Source: Rothia nasisuis (GTDB lineage Bacteria > Actinomycetota > Actinomycetes > Actinomycetales > Micrococcaceae). From it: a stretch of DNA of 64,000 bases. The position numbers and the translations under genes are program-made. A model generated the notes under the pieces. The model worked only from the letters and a program-made list of their open reading frames with translations. It did no database searches and was not told the origin of the DNA. Positions within the stretch are counted from its first letter, which is position 1. Each line of letters opens with the position of its first letter. Below are positions 1-8,380 of this stretch, one piece after another. The stretch spans positions 62,001-126,000 of the forward strand of contig NZ_CAKMSB010000001.1 of assembly GCF_928381405.1 (NCBI RefSeq), read 5' to 3'.

Positions 1-40
1 GAACGGTTTATCAAAGAAACCTCTAGCCTCTGGGCATAGC

Positions 41-83
41 AGAAGGCGGAGCAGCCCACGCAGGTCTCTTCCGCCTTCTTTTT
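41..83 (+). terminator. Intrinsic terminator at left edge
   Basis: A perfect 10-bp stem (41-50 with 70-79) is followed directly by a run of T at 79-83 on the plus strand. It fits a terminator for a plus-strand gene that ends left of the window. It also lies just beyond the stop codon of the minus-strand fucose operon, but on that strand no T-run follows the hairpin, so it would be a weaker stop for the operon. Confidence 0.75.
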
Positions 84-91
84 GTAAACCA

Positions 92-841
92 TTACTGGGG
101 CCGCAGTCGTAGCCCCTGCATACCGCCGTCGACGGCCAGGGCTACGCCTGTGGTGGAGCCGCTGAGGGGGCTAGCCAGGTAGCAGACTGCCTGGGCAATT
201 TCTGAGGGTTCAACCAAACGGCCGTGGGGTTGCCGGGCGTTGAGGGCTGCCCGCTCAGCGTCCGGGTCGTCGGCCTTGGCTAGGAGGTTAGCAATCCAGG
301 GGGTGTTGGCTGTACCGGGGTTCACACAGTTGACCCTGATACCTTCACGAATATGGTCTGCCGCCATAGCCAGAGTCAGGGAGTAGATGGCTCCCTTACT
401 GGCTGAGTAGAGGGCGCGCTGGGGAAGACCTGCGGTAGCTGCTATGGATGAGGTGTTTACTACCGCAGCGTGCTCTGACTGCCGCAGGTAGGGCAGGGCT
501 TCGCGGGTCACGCGGGCTACCGAGGTGACGTTGATGCTCAGCACCCGCGCCCACTCGTCATCGTCGTTAGCGGCAATATCGCCCTGGGCACCAATGCCGG
601 CATTGTTGACCACAATATCAATACCGCCCAGCTCACTCGCTGCCTGCTGTACGGCGGTAGCTACGGCCGTAGCATCCGAAACGTCGCACTGAATTCCCAG
701 CGCTCCTTCGGGTGCCCCCTCAGGCCGCAAATCCAGTACAGCAACAGCTGCACCGCGGCTCAAAAGCTCCTGGGCTGTAGCCTGCCCCAAGCCAGATGCA
801 CCGCCAGTCACAATAGCTTTGAGTCCGGTAAATTCACCCAT
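92..841 (-). CDS. SDR-family dehydrogenase, probable 2-keto-3-deoxy-L-fuconate dehydrogenase
   Basis: A 249-residue classical short-chain dehydrogenase of normal length. The cofactor motif TGGASGLG is at residues 12-19, NNAG at 79-82, the catalytic Ser around 131-132 and YSASK at 145-149, so the full Ser-Tyr-Lys machinery is present. It is cytosolic and should use NAD+. On sequence alone it could oxidise many alcohols. Its place as the last gene of an operon holding a fuconate dehydratase and a diketo-acid hydrolase makes oxidation of 2-keto-3-deoxy-L-fuconate to the 2,4-diketo acid the best guess. Only 3 bp separate it from the upstream hydrolase gene, which supports co-transcription. The family is seen; the substrate is inferred. 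Confidence 0.85.
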   Translation of the reverse strand: MGEFTGLKAIVTGGASGLGQATAQELLSRGAAVAVLDLRPEGAPEGALGIQCDVSDATAVATAVQQAASELGGIDIVVNNAGIGAQGDIAANDDDEWARVLSINVTSVARVTREALPYLRQSEHAAVVNTSSIAATAGLPQRALYSASKGAIYSLTLAMAADHIREGIRVNCVNPGTANTPWIANLLAKADDPDAERAALNARQPHGRLVEPSEIAQAVCYLASPLSGSTTGVALAVDGGMQGLRLRPQ

Positions 842-844
842 GAC

Positions 845-1723
845 TTAGGCTCCTCGGCTCTCAAGACGGCTACCTTCAACTTCAACCTGGTAGTAGGTCT
901 GCTTCTGGGCACCCAGGCCCTCAATTTCAAGGTCGGTGGTGTCCCCCGCAGTCAGGTAGGGGAAGCGGCCCGAGAAGGCCACCCCCTCAGGGGTGCCGGT
1001 GGAGATAATGTCACCGGGTTCCAGACGCATGAACCAGGAGAGTTCGCGCACAATGTCTTCGACCGAGAAAATCATGTCTGAGGTATTGGAGTCCTGGCGG
1101 GCTTCACCGTTGACCCAGCTACGCAGGTTCACGGCGCGAGGGTCAAAGTCGTCGGCGGTGCGCAGAACCGGCCCCAGGGGCATGGATTCGGGGAAGCACT
1201 TACCCTTAGACCACTGGCCGCCTGAGAGCTCAATCTGGTATTCACGCTCTGAGAGGTCGTTGGCTACCATGTAGCCGCCGATGCAGGCAGCGGCTTCTTC
1301 GTTGGACTTCAGGTAGGCGGCAGGCTTGCTGATTACCAGAGCCAGCTCAACCTCCCAGTCAGTCTTGAGTGACTGCGGCGGAATACCCACCTCATCATAG
1401 GGGCCGGTGATGGTGTTGGGGCTCTTGAAGAAGACCACCGGCTCGGTAGGCGGTTCAGCTCCCGACTCAGCAGCGTGGGCGGCATAGTTCTGGCCGATGC
1501 AGATAATCGAACCGGCTGCGGCGACGGGTGAACCCACACGCAGGTCTTTTGCCCCTGCCAGCTCCTTCAGCTCACCGGCGTCCGCAGCCTGCCGAATAGC
1601 ATCGAGCTTGCCCCAAATTTTCTGATCAATATCCCCCACCAGCTCGGTGAGATCGTAGTAGGTCTCCCCTCGTTTGAGAACGGGGGTTTCTGAGCCCTTG
1701 GCTCCTAGACGCAGTAGTTCCAT
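845..1723 (-). CDS. Fumarylacetoacetate hydrolase-family protein, probable 2,4-diketo-3-deoxy-L-fuconate hydrolase
   Basis: A 292-residue FAH-family enzyme. I place the start at the ATG at 1723, which follows a good ribosome site (AGGAAGG); the frame stays open further upstream but that extension is low-complexity and unlike the family. Visible signatures are IGQNYAAHAAE, the acidic metal-ligand segment DWEVELALV, NDLSEREYQ and the C-terminal STGTPEGVAF. Family members cleave C-C bonds of acylpyruvates with a divalent metal. In the Xanthomonas-type fucose route the corresponding enzyme splits 2,4-diketo-3-deoxy-L-fuconate to pyruvate and L-lactate, and the operon context fits that. The family is confident; the substrate is inferred. 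Confidence 0.85.
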   Translation of the reverse strand: MELLRLGAKGSETPVLKRGETYYDLTELVGDIDQKIWGKLDAIRQAADAGELKELAGAKDLRVGSPVAAAGSIICIGQNYAAHAAESGAEPPTEPVVFFKSPNTITGPYDEVGIPPQSLKTDWEVELALVISKPAAYLKSNEEAAACIGGYMVANDLSEREYQIELSGGQWSKGKCFPESMPLGPVLRTADDFDPRAVNLRSWVNGEARQDSNTSDMIFSVEDIVRELSWFMRLEPGDIISTGTPEGVAFSGRFPYLTAGDTTDLEIEGLGAQKQTYYQVEVEGSRLESRGA

Positions 1724-1736
1724 GGTGTTTTCCTTC

Positions 1737-2708
1737 CTACCGGTGTGAGGTGATGTAGCCAAGCTCGTGGGCTTCTTCCCAGAGCTCGGCGGGGACGTTC
1801 TGGGCTTGGGTGTGCATCTGCACGTTGGAGGTGACCTGCTCGGCGGTACGCATGCCAATCACGACGCTGCACACAGCCGGATGCTGGTAGGGAAAGGCCA
1901 GGGCCGCCTCGGGCAAAGTAACCCCGTGCTTCTCTGCCAAATCTGCCAGCTGGTTGGCGCGGTCAATGAGCTGGGCAGGTGCAGGCTCATAGTTGTAGGT
2001 GGCATCCGCAGCCGGGCGCGGCTTAGAAAGCAGACCAGAGTTGAAGACGCCCACATTCACAACCCCCACATTATTGGCCAGGCAGGCAGGTAGTAACTCC
2101 TTCTGGGCTCCCTGTTCAAGCAGGGTGTAGCGTCCTGCCAGCATGATGAGGTCGGGGTTGGTTTCGGTGACGAAGCGGTGGAGCATCTCAGCCTGATTCA
2201 TGCCGATGCCCCAGGCCCTCACCACACCCTCATCTTTAAGGCGGTTGAGGGCCTTGACGGCCTGGGTCGAGGCCTGCTCCCAATGGTCATCGGGGTCGTG
2301 AATGTAGACGATGTCGATGCGATCAAGGCCGGTGCGTTCTAGGGACTCTTCGATGGAGGTAAGTACCCCGGTTTCGGAGTAGTCACGTACGCGGGTAAGG
2401 TCATCGGCTACCGCGAATCCCTCAGCGTCCTGTCCCTGGGGTTCGGGGTTGGGGCGTAGTAGGCGGCCGACTTTGGTGGAGACAATAAATTCGTCGCGGG
2501 GCTTGGTGGCTAGTACAGCACCCAGGCGGGTTTCAGAAAGGCCCAGCCCATAGTGCGGGGCGGTGTCAAAGTAGCGGATGCCCTGATCCCAGGCGGCTTC
2601 TACGGCCCGGTGGGCGGTCTCATCATCGATGGGACGGTAGAGGTTGCCAATTTGAGCGGCGCCGAAGCCGAAGGAGCCTCGGGCTTTGAGGTCGTCGATG
2701 ATGTTCAT
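1737..2708 (-). CDS. Aldo/keto reductase, probable L-fucose (aldose) 1-dehydrogenase
   Basis: A 323-residue aldo/keto reductase with the complete catalytic tetrad: Asp48 and Tyr53 in FDTAPHYG, Lys79 in STKVG and His137 in YIHDPDD. A strong ribosome site (AAGGAGG) precedes the ATG. It resembles the D-threo-aldose / L-fucose dehydrogenase branch, which oxidises the C1 hydroxyl of the sugar to the lactone using NAD(P)+. The next upstream gene is a lactonase 2 bp away, so the two would act in sequence. An alternative is a general aldehyde reductase, but the operon makes a pathway role more likely. Confidence 0.85.
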   Translation of the reverse strand: MNIIDDLKARGSFGFGAAQIGNLYRPIDDETAHRAVEAAWDQGIRYFDTAPHYGLGLSETRLGAVLATKPRDEFIVSTKVGRLLRPNPEPQGQDAEGFAVADDLTRVRDYSETGVLTSIEESLERTGLDRIDIVYIHDPDDHWEQASTQAVKALNRLKDEGVVRAWGIGMNQAEMLHRFVTETNPDLIMLAGRYTLLEQGAQKELLPACLANNVGVVNVGVFNSGLLSKPRPAADATYNYEPAPAQLIDRANQLADLAEKHGVTLPEAALAFPYQHPAVCSVVIGMRTAEQVTSNVQMHTQAQNVPAELWEEAHELGYITSHR

Positions 2709-2710
2709 GG

Positions 2711-3580
2711 TTAGTCCTCCTTCTGGGGTATGCCGTAGACAGTTCGCATGGTTCCCTGGGAAATCTGTTCTACCTCGTGGTCGGTAAACCCCAGGGTAAG
2801 CAGTGAGCGGACGAGCGAGCGCCAGGATCCGTAGCCGCCGGGCACGCGGGAGACCGGGTAGTCTGAGCCGATCATGAGCCTCTCAGGACCGAAAAGGAAC
2901 ATGGCGACCTTGAGCGCTGGAATGATTTGTTCGATGAGGGGACGGCCGGGGTCGGCTTCTGCGGGTAGGCCTGAAAGTTTGCCTATAACTCCGGGGAGTT
3001 TGACGAAGACAGCTAAGGCCTTGGCCCAGTCTTCGAGGTCACCAGTGGCGATGGGCGGTTTTCCCAGGTGGTCAAGCACCAGGTAGCTTTCAGTGGTGCG
3101 AGCCCGTACCGCAGAGAGAAGTCGGTAGAGTTCGTCAAACTGCTGGTGGCGAATGCACACATCAAAGACAACCCCGGCGTTGAGTACCTCAACGATGAAG
3201 TCTTCGATGATAGGGGTGTGTATCTGGCCGGGTGCAAGGCCTTCGAGGTTGTAACGGATGCCTACGACGAAGGGGTCGGCCGCTGCTTTTTCAATGAGAT
3301 TTCGCCAGTTGGGGGCGTTGGGGTCTGCTGCCATGACGAACCCCTTAATCCAGGGGTGGGTTTGAGCATGCTCGTAGACCCAGGTGCGTTCGGCCCATTC
3401 GCTTCCCTGTGCGACACCCGCTTCAACGACGACGGTGGCGCTGGTGGCTAGGGCCGGGAGCTGGGCGGGCTCGGCGAGCTCAGGTAGGCCGCGGACGCTG
3501 CCCATCCAGGGATAGGTGAAGCGGCTGGTGTCCCATAGGTGTAGGTGGGCGTCGCTCACCGCATACGGTGTGGTGCTCAC
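2711..3580 (-). CDS. Amidohydrolase-2 family lactonase, probable L-fuconolactonase
   Basis: A 289-residue TIM-barrel metal hydrolase of the amidohydrolase_2 family. His12 and His14 (AHLHLWD) are the first metal ligands; LVLDHLGKP and GSDYPVSR carry the later His and Asp positions. The start is a GTG preceded by GGAG. Relatives hydrolyse aldonolactones such as L-fucono- and L-rhamnono-lactone. Placed between a FucU mutarotase and an aldose dehydrogenase, it most likely opens L-fuconolactone to L-fuconate in the cytosol. Galactonolactonase or 2-pyrone dicarboxylate lactonase activity cannot be excluded from sequence. Confidence 0.85.
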   Translation of the reverse strand: MSTTPYAVSDAHLHLWDTSRFTYPWMGSVRGLPELAEPAQLPALATSATVVVEAGVAQGSEWAERTWVYEHAQTHPWIKGFVMAADPNAPNWRNLIEKAAADPFVVGIRYNLEGLAPGQIHTPIIEDFIVEVLNAGVVFDVCIRHQQFDELYRLLSAVRARTTESYLVLDHLGKPPIATGDLEDWAKALAVFVKLPGVIGKLSGLPAEADPGRPLIEQIIPALKVAMFLFGPERLMIGSDYPVSRVPGGYGSWRSLVRSLLTLGFTDHEVEQISQGTMRTVYGIPQKED

Positions 3581-3583
3581 GGT

Positions 3584-4012
3584 TTATTCAGCTCCTTCTG
3601 GCCTCACCCCGACGGTGAGAAGCAGATTGGCGTACTGGCGATCGTCCCCGGTGGCAATCACCAGGGCGACGTCCTGCTCCTTAGCCGCGGCATAAAAGTC
3701 AAACCGCTCATGGCCAATAAATTCAACCGTCTCCCCCAGCTGCTGGCGGTAGTCTGCAATCACGGGCCGCTCGGTGAGGTTCTCATCGAGCATGATTTCG
3801 GCCTGTTCACAGTTGAGCAGTGGTACAAGCCCGCTCAGGACCTGGCTGACGGTGAGTAGACCGCGGCTGAAGTTGAGGTAGACCCGCTCAGCCTCTGCCG
3901 GGGCTCCGGTGATATGCGGATAGTTACCGTCAGAGATAAGGATTTTAGTGCCGTGGCCGCAGCGGGCCAGGGCCGCTAGCAGCTGGGGGTGGATGATGGT
4001 TGAGTTCAGCAA
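3584..4012 (-). CDS. fucU: L-fucose mutarotase, RbsD/FucU family
   Basis: A 142-residue protein of the RbsD/FucU fold. The signature GHGTKILISDGNYP contains the catalytic His20 and the Asp28/Asn30 cluster. FucU enzymes interconvert the alpha and beta anomers of L-fucose, supplying the anomer the dehydrogenase uses. The start appears to be TTG at 4012, 8 bases after GGGAGG; no ATG or GTG lies in a better place. Three bases separate its stop from the lactonase start codon. This gene is the clearest pointer that the operon sugar is fucose rather than rhamnose or galactonate. Confidence 0.85.
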   Translation of the reverse strand: MLNSTIIHPQLLAALARCGHGTKILISDGNYPHITGAPAEAERVYLNFSRGLLTVSQVLSGLVPLLNCEQAEIMLDENLTERPVIADYRQQLGETVEFIGHERFDFYAAAKEQDVALVIATGDDRQYANLLLTVGVRPEGAE

Positions 4013-4050
4013 GGACGCCGCCTCCCGGGAATCGCGGTGGATAGGGTTAG

Positions 4051-5427
4051 TTAGGCCTTGAGGTTGCCTGAGGCCAGCTCGCGCTCAATTTCTTCGAGTG
4101 ACTTACCGGTGGTTTCAGGAATCAGGAAGATTACGTAGAGTACACCCGCAACGGAGAGGATGCCGAAGGCCAGGAAGGTGAGGGAACCGAACTGGGTCAT
4201 CCAGGTGGGAACCATGTTGGCGAAGATGGCGTTGAAGAGGTACTGGGTGAAAGTAATAACACCCATGCCGATAGCGCGCATCTTGAGGGGCAGAATCTCG
4301 GGCACGTAGAGCCAGAAGACCGGGCCTAGACCAAAACCGAAGGCGAAGGTGTACGCAAAAACCGCGGCAACGGTGAACCATCCTGATTCGGGGAAGAGCC
4401 AGAGCACGGTCATGGCAACGGCCTGACCTGCCATAGAAATGGCCAGGAGCTTGACGCGCCCCATACGTTCGATGAGGGGCAGGGAGACAGCGGTTGAGAT
4501 AACCAGCGCAAAACCCACGGAATAGTTGGCGATCATGCCCGCCCGGTCGCCCAGGCCTTCCATGGTGCCGAAGATAATCGGGGCGTAGTAAACCACAGCA
4601 TTAATACCGGTGTAGACCTGGAAGAAGGTCAGGCCAATCAGCAACACAAGGGGTTTGCGGGCCTTGGAGAAGAGTTCGCCGATGCCGGCGTTCTTTTCTG
4701 AGGCAATACGCTGGATTTCGAGGGCTTCAGCATCTGCGATGTCTTCGGTGGCGCGGAGCTTGCGCAGTACGTCACGAGCTTCTTCAAAGCGGCCCCGGGT
4801 AATGAGGAAGCGGGGTGAGGGAGGGGCGATCCACATACCGATGAAGAAGATAACAGCAGGTACAACGCCCAGGCCCAGCATCCACTTCCAGCCGTGCTCT
4901 ACATTCTGGTAAACATCGCCCACGGTAAAAGCACCGAGAATACCGAAGTTAACGGCCAGCTGGTAGAGGGCTGTAAGCATACCGCGAATGCGGGTGGGGG
5001 CTAGCTCAGAGAGGTAAATCAGGCCAAACATGTTGGCAATACCGATACCAAAGCCCAGGCCGAAGCGGGCTGCCATGAGCACCTCAACAGTAGGAGCTAC
5101 CGCACAGACGATAGAACCCACGATAAAGATAACACCGGCAATAAGCAAGAGCTGACGGCGATCGATGTAGCGAGAGGCCAGGGTGGCACCCACGATTGAG
5201 GGTAGCGCGCCGTAGAGGAGCAGGGCAGTGACCAGGCCGACCTGGCCATCGGTCAGTCCCCACAGGTCAATGAGCTGCGGCAGAGCACCAGAGATAGCCC
5301 CGGAGTCAAAGCCGTAGAGCAGGCCGGAGAAACCAGCGAGGACGGCGATCATAATCACTTTGCCGGTGATGGGCTCTTTAGAGTGGTCAAGAGCATCGGC
5401 AGTTGGATTCTGTACTACAGAAGCCAT
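4051..5427 (-). CDS. MFS sugar porter, probable L-fucose uptake protein
   Basis: A 458-residue, 12-helix major facilitator of the sugar-porter subfamily. Visible signatures include RYIDRRQ after helix 2, PPSPRFLITRGR at the central loop and the family-defining PETTGKSLEEIE near the C-terminus. I take the ATG at 5427, about 11 bases after GAAAGG; a longer frame exists but begins in the upstream leader. The sugar-porter family is distinct from the FucP-type fucose permeases, so fucose specificity rests on the operon alone. It would import the substrate of the surrounding enzymes by proton symport. Confidence 0.85.
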   Translation of the reverse strand: MASVVQNPTADALDHSKEPITGKVIMIAVLAGFSGLLYGFDSGAISGALPQLIDLWGLTDGQVGLVTALLLYGALPSIVGATLASRYIDRRQLLLIAGVIFIVGSIVCAVAPTVEVLMAARFGLGFGIGIANMFGLIYLSELAPTRIRGMLTALYQLAVNFGILGAFTVGDVYQNVEHGWKWMLGLGVVPAVIFFIGMWIAPPSPRFLITRGRFEEARDVLRKLRATEDIADAEALEIQRIASEKNAGIGELFSKARKPLVLLIGLTFFQVYTGINAVVYYAPIIFGTMEGLGDRAGMIANYSVGFALVISTAVSLPLIERMGRVKLLAISMAGQAVAMTVLWLFPESGWFTVAAVFAYTFAFGFGLGPVFWLYVPEILPLKMRAIGMGVITFTQYLFNAIFANMVPTWMTQFGSLTFLAFGILSVAGVLYVIFLIPETTGKSLEEIERELASGNLKA

Positions 5428-5472
5428 GGTAGTAAACCTTTCACTTTCGGTGGGCAACACTGCCCAAGGAGC

Positions 5473-6765
5473 CTACTGGGCCCACACTGGACCAGTTGGG
5501 TAGGTGTATTCAGTCACGGTCGATTCAAGAATTTCAGCGCCGGCACCGGGAGCCTCGGGAGGCCAGTAGCGGCCGTCGTGAACATTAACCGGGGTGATGA
5601 AATGCTCGTGGAGATGATCAACGTACTCAATCATGCGGGGGTCAAGTTCCGTTGAGACCGAGATAAAGTCGAACATAGAAAGATGCTGGACCAGCTCGCA
5701 CAGGCCCACGCCACCGGCATGGGGGCAGACTCTAACGCCAAACTTTGTAGCCAGCAAAAGAATGGCGATATTCTCGTTGACGCCTGCTACACGGCAGGCA
5801 TCCATCTGATAGATACTAAGACCCTTGGCCTGAAAGAACTGCTTGGCCAAAACCCGGCTCTGGCAGTGTTCACCGGTCGCTACGGGTACCGGAGCGATAG
5901 CCTCCGCTATGGCTACGTGGGCAAGGACGTCATCGGGGCTGGTGGGTTCTTCGACCCAGGCCGGGTCAAAGGGCTTGAGCGCCTCGATCCACTCAATCGC
6001 CTCCGAAACATCCCATCTCTGGTTGGCATCAACAGCGATGGGGTAGCCCTCACCGCAGGTTTTGCGAGCAATGCCCAGACGGCGGACGTCATCCTCAAGG
6101 CTTGCACCGACCTTCAGCTTAATCTGAGGGAAGCCCTCCTCCTGCGCCTCCTTGCAGAGGCGGGCCAGCTTCTCATCGGAGTAGCCTAGCCAGCCGGGTG
6201 TGGTGGTGTAGGCCCCATAACCCTTGGCGCGCAGCTCCTTGATGCGGTCTGCGCGGCCGCTCTCTGCCCGGGTCAAAATATCGAGGGCTTCCTCTTCGGT
6301 CAGGGCATCGCTCAGGTAACGAAAGTCCACCAGGTCAACAATCTCCCGGGGCGACAGTTCTGCCAGTAGCAGCCAGAGGGGCTTCTGCTCCCGCTTTGCT
6401 CGCAAATCCCACAGGGCGTTAACAACAGCGCCAATAGCCATGTGCATGGCACCCTTTTCGGGGCCGAGCCAGCGAAGTTGGGAGTCCCCTACCAGTTCCT
6501 TCCACACCCCACCAAGATCAGCGAGGGCTGCCTCAGCGTCCCGCCCGGCGATGCAGCCTGCAACCAGTTCAATAGCCTTACAGACCACGTCATTGCCGCG
6601 GCCAATGGTGAAGACGAAGCCGTGGCCGCTATCGCCTGCATCGGTGTGCAGTGTCAGGTAAGCGGCGGAGTAGTCGGGGTCGGGGTTCATGGCGTCCGAG
6701 CCATCGAGGTGCTGCGATGTAGGAAAACGCAAATCGTGGACTTTAAAGGTAGTAAAGGTGCTCAC
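5473..6765 (-). CDS. Enolase-superfamily L-fuconate dehydratase
   Basis: A 430-residue mandelate-racemase-subgroup enolase. The KxK acid/base motif is KLK at 216-218; metal ligands are Asp246 (AVDANQRWD), Glu272/273 (WVEEPT) and Glu299 (ATGEH); His349 (CPHAGG) and Asp322 complete the active site. This set and the length match L-fuconate dehydratases, which convert L-fuconate to 2-keto-3-deoxy-L-fuconate. The start is GTG at 6765, shortly after AAGGA. It is the first gene of the operon, directly behind a sigma-70-like promoter. This is the most family-specific member of the pathway set. Confidence 0.88.
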   Translation of the reverse strand: MSTFTTFKVHDLRFPTSQHLDGSDAMNPDPDYSAAYLTLHTDAGDSGHGFVFTIGRGNDVVCKAIELVAGCIAGRDAEAALADLGGVWKELVGDSQLRWLGPEKGAMHMAIGAVVNALWDLRAKREQKPLWLLLAELSPREIVDLVDFRYLSDALTEEEALDILTRAESGRADRIKELRAKGYGAYTTTPGWLGYSDEKLARLCKEAQEEGFPQIKLKVGASLEDDVRRLGIARKTCGEGYPIAVDANQRWDVSEAIEWIEALKPFDPAWVEEPTSPDDVLAHVAIAEAIAPVPVATGEHCQSRVLAKQFFQAKGLSIYQMDACRVAGVNENIAILLLATKFGVRVCPHAGGVGLCELVQHLSMFDFISVSTELDPRMIEYVDHLHEHFITPVNVHDGRYWPPEAPGAGAEILESTVTEYTYPTGPVWAQ

Positions 6766-6800
6766 TTGACATCCTTGGTTCGTGATTCCAGTTACAGATT

Positions 6801-6842
6801 TTGTCTACAGGTATCTAAACATAGGATGTCTTGATGGGTCAA
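6801..6842 (-). promoter_or_regulatory. Predicted promoter and possible GntR-type operator of the fucose operon
   Basis: On the minus strand a TTGACC box (6837-6842) and a TTAGAT box (6813-6818) are spaced by 18 bp, upstream of the fuconate dehydratase GTG. Immediately downstream, 6802-6809 reads TGTCTACA, with the TGT/ACA half-sites seen in FadR-like GntR operators. No regulator gene is present in the window. The promoter is plausible; the operator is a guess. Confidence 0.4.
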
Positions 6843-6965
6843 GCGTGATTTGAGGGAAGAATCCTCAAAATATTCCCCTACAGGTCGGACCAATGAAATA
6901 TTAGTAAAAAATTGAAGCTTTCTGGAGCGAGGAACTACAATCATGCCGCCCCGCTCCAAAGGCAG

Positions 6966-7012
6966 AGAAAAACCGCCGCCTCTCCCCTACTCGGGAAGAG
7001 ACGGCGGCTTAT
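6966..7012 (-). terminator. Terminator after the TerC-family gene
   Basis: A GC-rich hairpin of about 14 bp (roughly 6973-6986 with 6992-7006, with one bulge) is followed on the minus strand by TTTTT. It sits 10 bases past the TerC stop. A T-rich tract also follows on the plus side, so it may work in both directions. Confidence 0.8.
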
Positions 7013-7020
7013 TTTATAAG

Positions 7021-8217
7021 CTAGGCAGTGCGCTCAGCGTGAGCGCTACGAGCGCGGCGCACCAAATCCTGGTACTCGTTCTCAGACTCAATCAACTCAT
7101 CGCGGTACTTCTGCGGAATCTCGCGGGACTTAGCAACCTGCTCATCCAGCTGGCGCTGAATCTCAGCGCGCTCAGCCTCAGAAGCATCGGCGGGCAGGTT
7201 CAGATACTTCTCAGACAGAGTCTGAACCTTCTGAATAGTAGCCAGTGCCTTGCCCTTGGGTGAAAGCAGGGACGCAAGCACGGTAACAATCAGGACGCCC
7301 ACGATGACGGTTAGTGAGAATCCGATGGTCACTTCAACAACGTGAACGGGCTGGCCGTCGTTGATGAAGGGCAGGGTGTTCTCGTGCAAGGCGTGCAGCA
7401 GCAGCTTGACACCGATGAAGGCCAGGATGATCGATAGACCCCATGAGAGGTAAATCAGGCGATCCAGCAGGCCGTCAATCAGGAAGTAGAGCTGACGCAG
7501 ACCCATCAGTGAGAAGGCGGTCGCGGTGAAAACGATGTAGGCTTCCTGGGTCAGACCGAAGATCGCGGGGATGGAGTCCAGGGCGAAGAGAATATCGGTA
7601 CCACCGATAGCAACCATGACCAGCAACATGGGGGTCATAACCTTCTTGCCGTTTTCAACGGTGAAGAGCTTGTCGCCGTCGTAGTAGTCAACGGTGTGGA
7701 ACATCTTCTTAGCCAGGCGCACCACGATGTTGTTGGCTTCGTCCTCTTCTTCCTTATCGGTGATTTCACCCTTGATGAGGTTACCGGCAGTGTAAATCAG
7801 AATCAGACCGAAGAGGTAGAAGACCCAGCTCCAGCGCTCAATAGCAGCGGCACCGAGGAAGATGAAGACAGTACGGGCAATAATTGCGAAGATAATACCG
7901 AAGAGCAGAACCTTTTGCTGGTCCTCACGCGGCACGCGGAAGGAGGCCATGATAATCAAGAAGACAAAGAGGTTATCAACACTCAAAGCCTTCTCAGTGA
8001 TATAGCCACCATAGTATTCGGCCGCGTACTGGGTACCGTCCCAAAAGAGGATGACCAGGCCAAAGAGCAGGGCGATACCCACGTAGACAGCCGACCAAAT
8101 CGCGGCCTCTTTGATGGTGGGTTCGTGTGCTTTACGCACGTGGAAGAAGAAGTCATAAGCAAGCAGTGCCAGGATGAACGCAATCGTCACACCCCACTGC
8201 AACCCAGTGATATGCAT
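7021..8217 (-). CDS. TerC-family integral membrane protein, probable metal exporter or exoenzyme-metallation helper
   Basis: A 398-residue multi-helix protein of the TerC/Alx family; segments such as TEKALSVDNLFVF and GGTDILFALDSIPAIFG are hallmark TerC motifs with the membrane-embedded acidic residues. The C-terminal 70 residues form a charged, probably cytoplasmic helical tail. TerC proteins are linked to manganese export or to supplying Mn to secreted enzymes. The frame is open up to a GTG at 8256, but that codon lies inside the predicted riboswitch base stem. The ATG at 8217 follows AGAAAGG and is the sensible start. It is transcribed alone. Confidence 0.9.
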   Translation of the reverse strand: MHITGLQWGVTIAFILALLAYDFFFHVRKAHEPTIKEAAIWSAVYVGIALLFGLVILFWDGTQYAAEYYGGYITEKALSVDNLFVFLIIMASFRVPREDQQKVLLFGIIFAIIARTVFIFLGAAAIERWSWVFYLFGLILIYTAGNLIKGEITDKEEEDEANNIVVRLAKKMFHTVDYYDGDKLFTVENGKKVMTPMLLVMVAIGGTDILFALDSIPAIFGLTQEAYIVFTATAFSLMGLRQLYFLIDGLLDRLIYLSWGLSIILAFIGVKLLLHALHENTLPFINDGQPVHVVEVTIGFSLTVIVGVLIVTVLASLLSPKGKALATIQKVQTLSEKYLNLPADASEAERAEIQRQLDEQVAKSREIPQKYRDELIESENEYQDLVRRARSAHAERTA

Positions 8218-8252
8218 TGGGAGCCTTTCTTGTGGTTGGGGTTTGCCAAAAT

Positions 8253-8356
8253 CCACAAGTCTCTCCCACCACCCGAATGAGTGGTTTCCTGCCCCGGTTG
8301 GGCGCCTTCGATCAACGTGCTGACGATGCAGGAATTAGTGGGATACTCCCTTGCTC
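8253..8356 (-). promoter_or_regulatory. Candidate yybP-ykoY manganese riboswitch
   Basis: Read on the minus strand, the TerC leader carries CAAG (8350-8353) able to pair with CTTG (8256-8259), a loop-1-like GGGAGTAT next to the 5' strand, an inner TTCCTGC/GCAGGAA stem enclosing TCGTCAGCACG, a CCAC/GTGG hairpin, and a loop-3-like GAGAGAC next to the 3' strand. This matches the layout of the yybP-ykoY Mn2+ aptamer, a known partner of terC/alx genes. The loop-3 sequence departs from the usual GCAAGAC. The aptamer ends about 36 bases before the ATG. Confidence 0.6.
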
Positions 8357-8380
8357 GGTCTACAACTATAACCCATCTTC

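Noticed and set aside
1724-1858. 45-residue N-terminal extension of the FAH-family protein
   Set aside because: It is Pro/Ser-rich shadow sequence overlapping the end of the upstream gene, and the internal ATG has a clear ribosome site.
8218-8256. Longer TerC protein starting at GTG 8256
   Set aside because: That codon lies in the base stem of the predicted riboswitch, and the ATG at 8217 has the better ribosome site.
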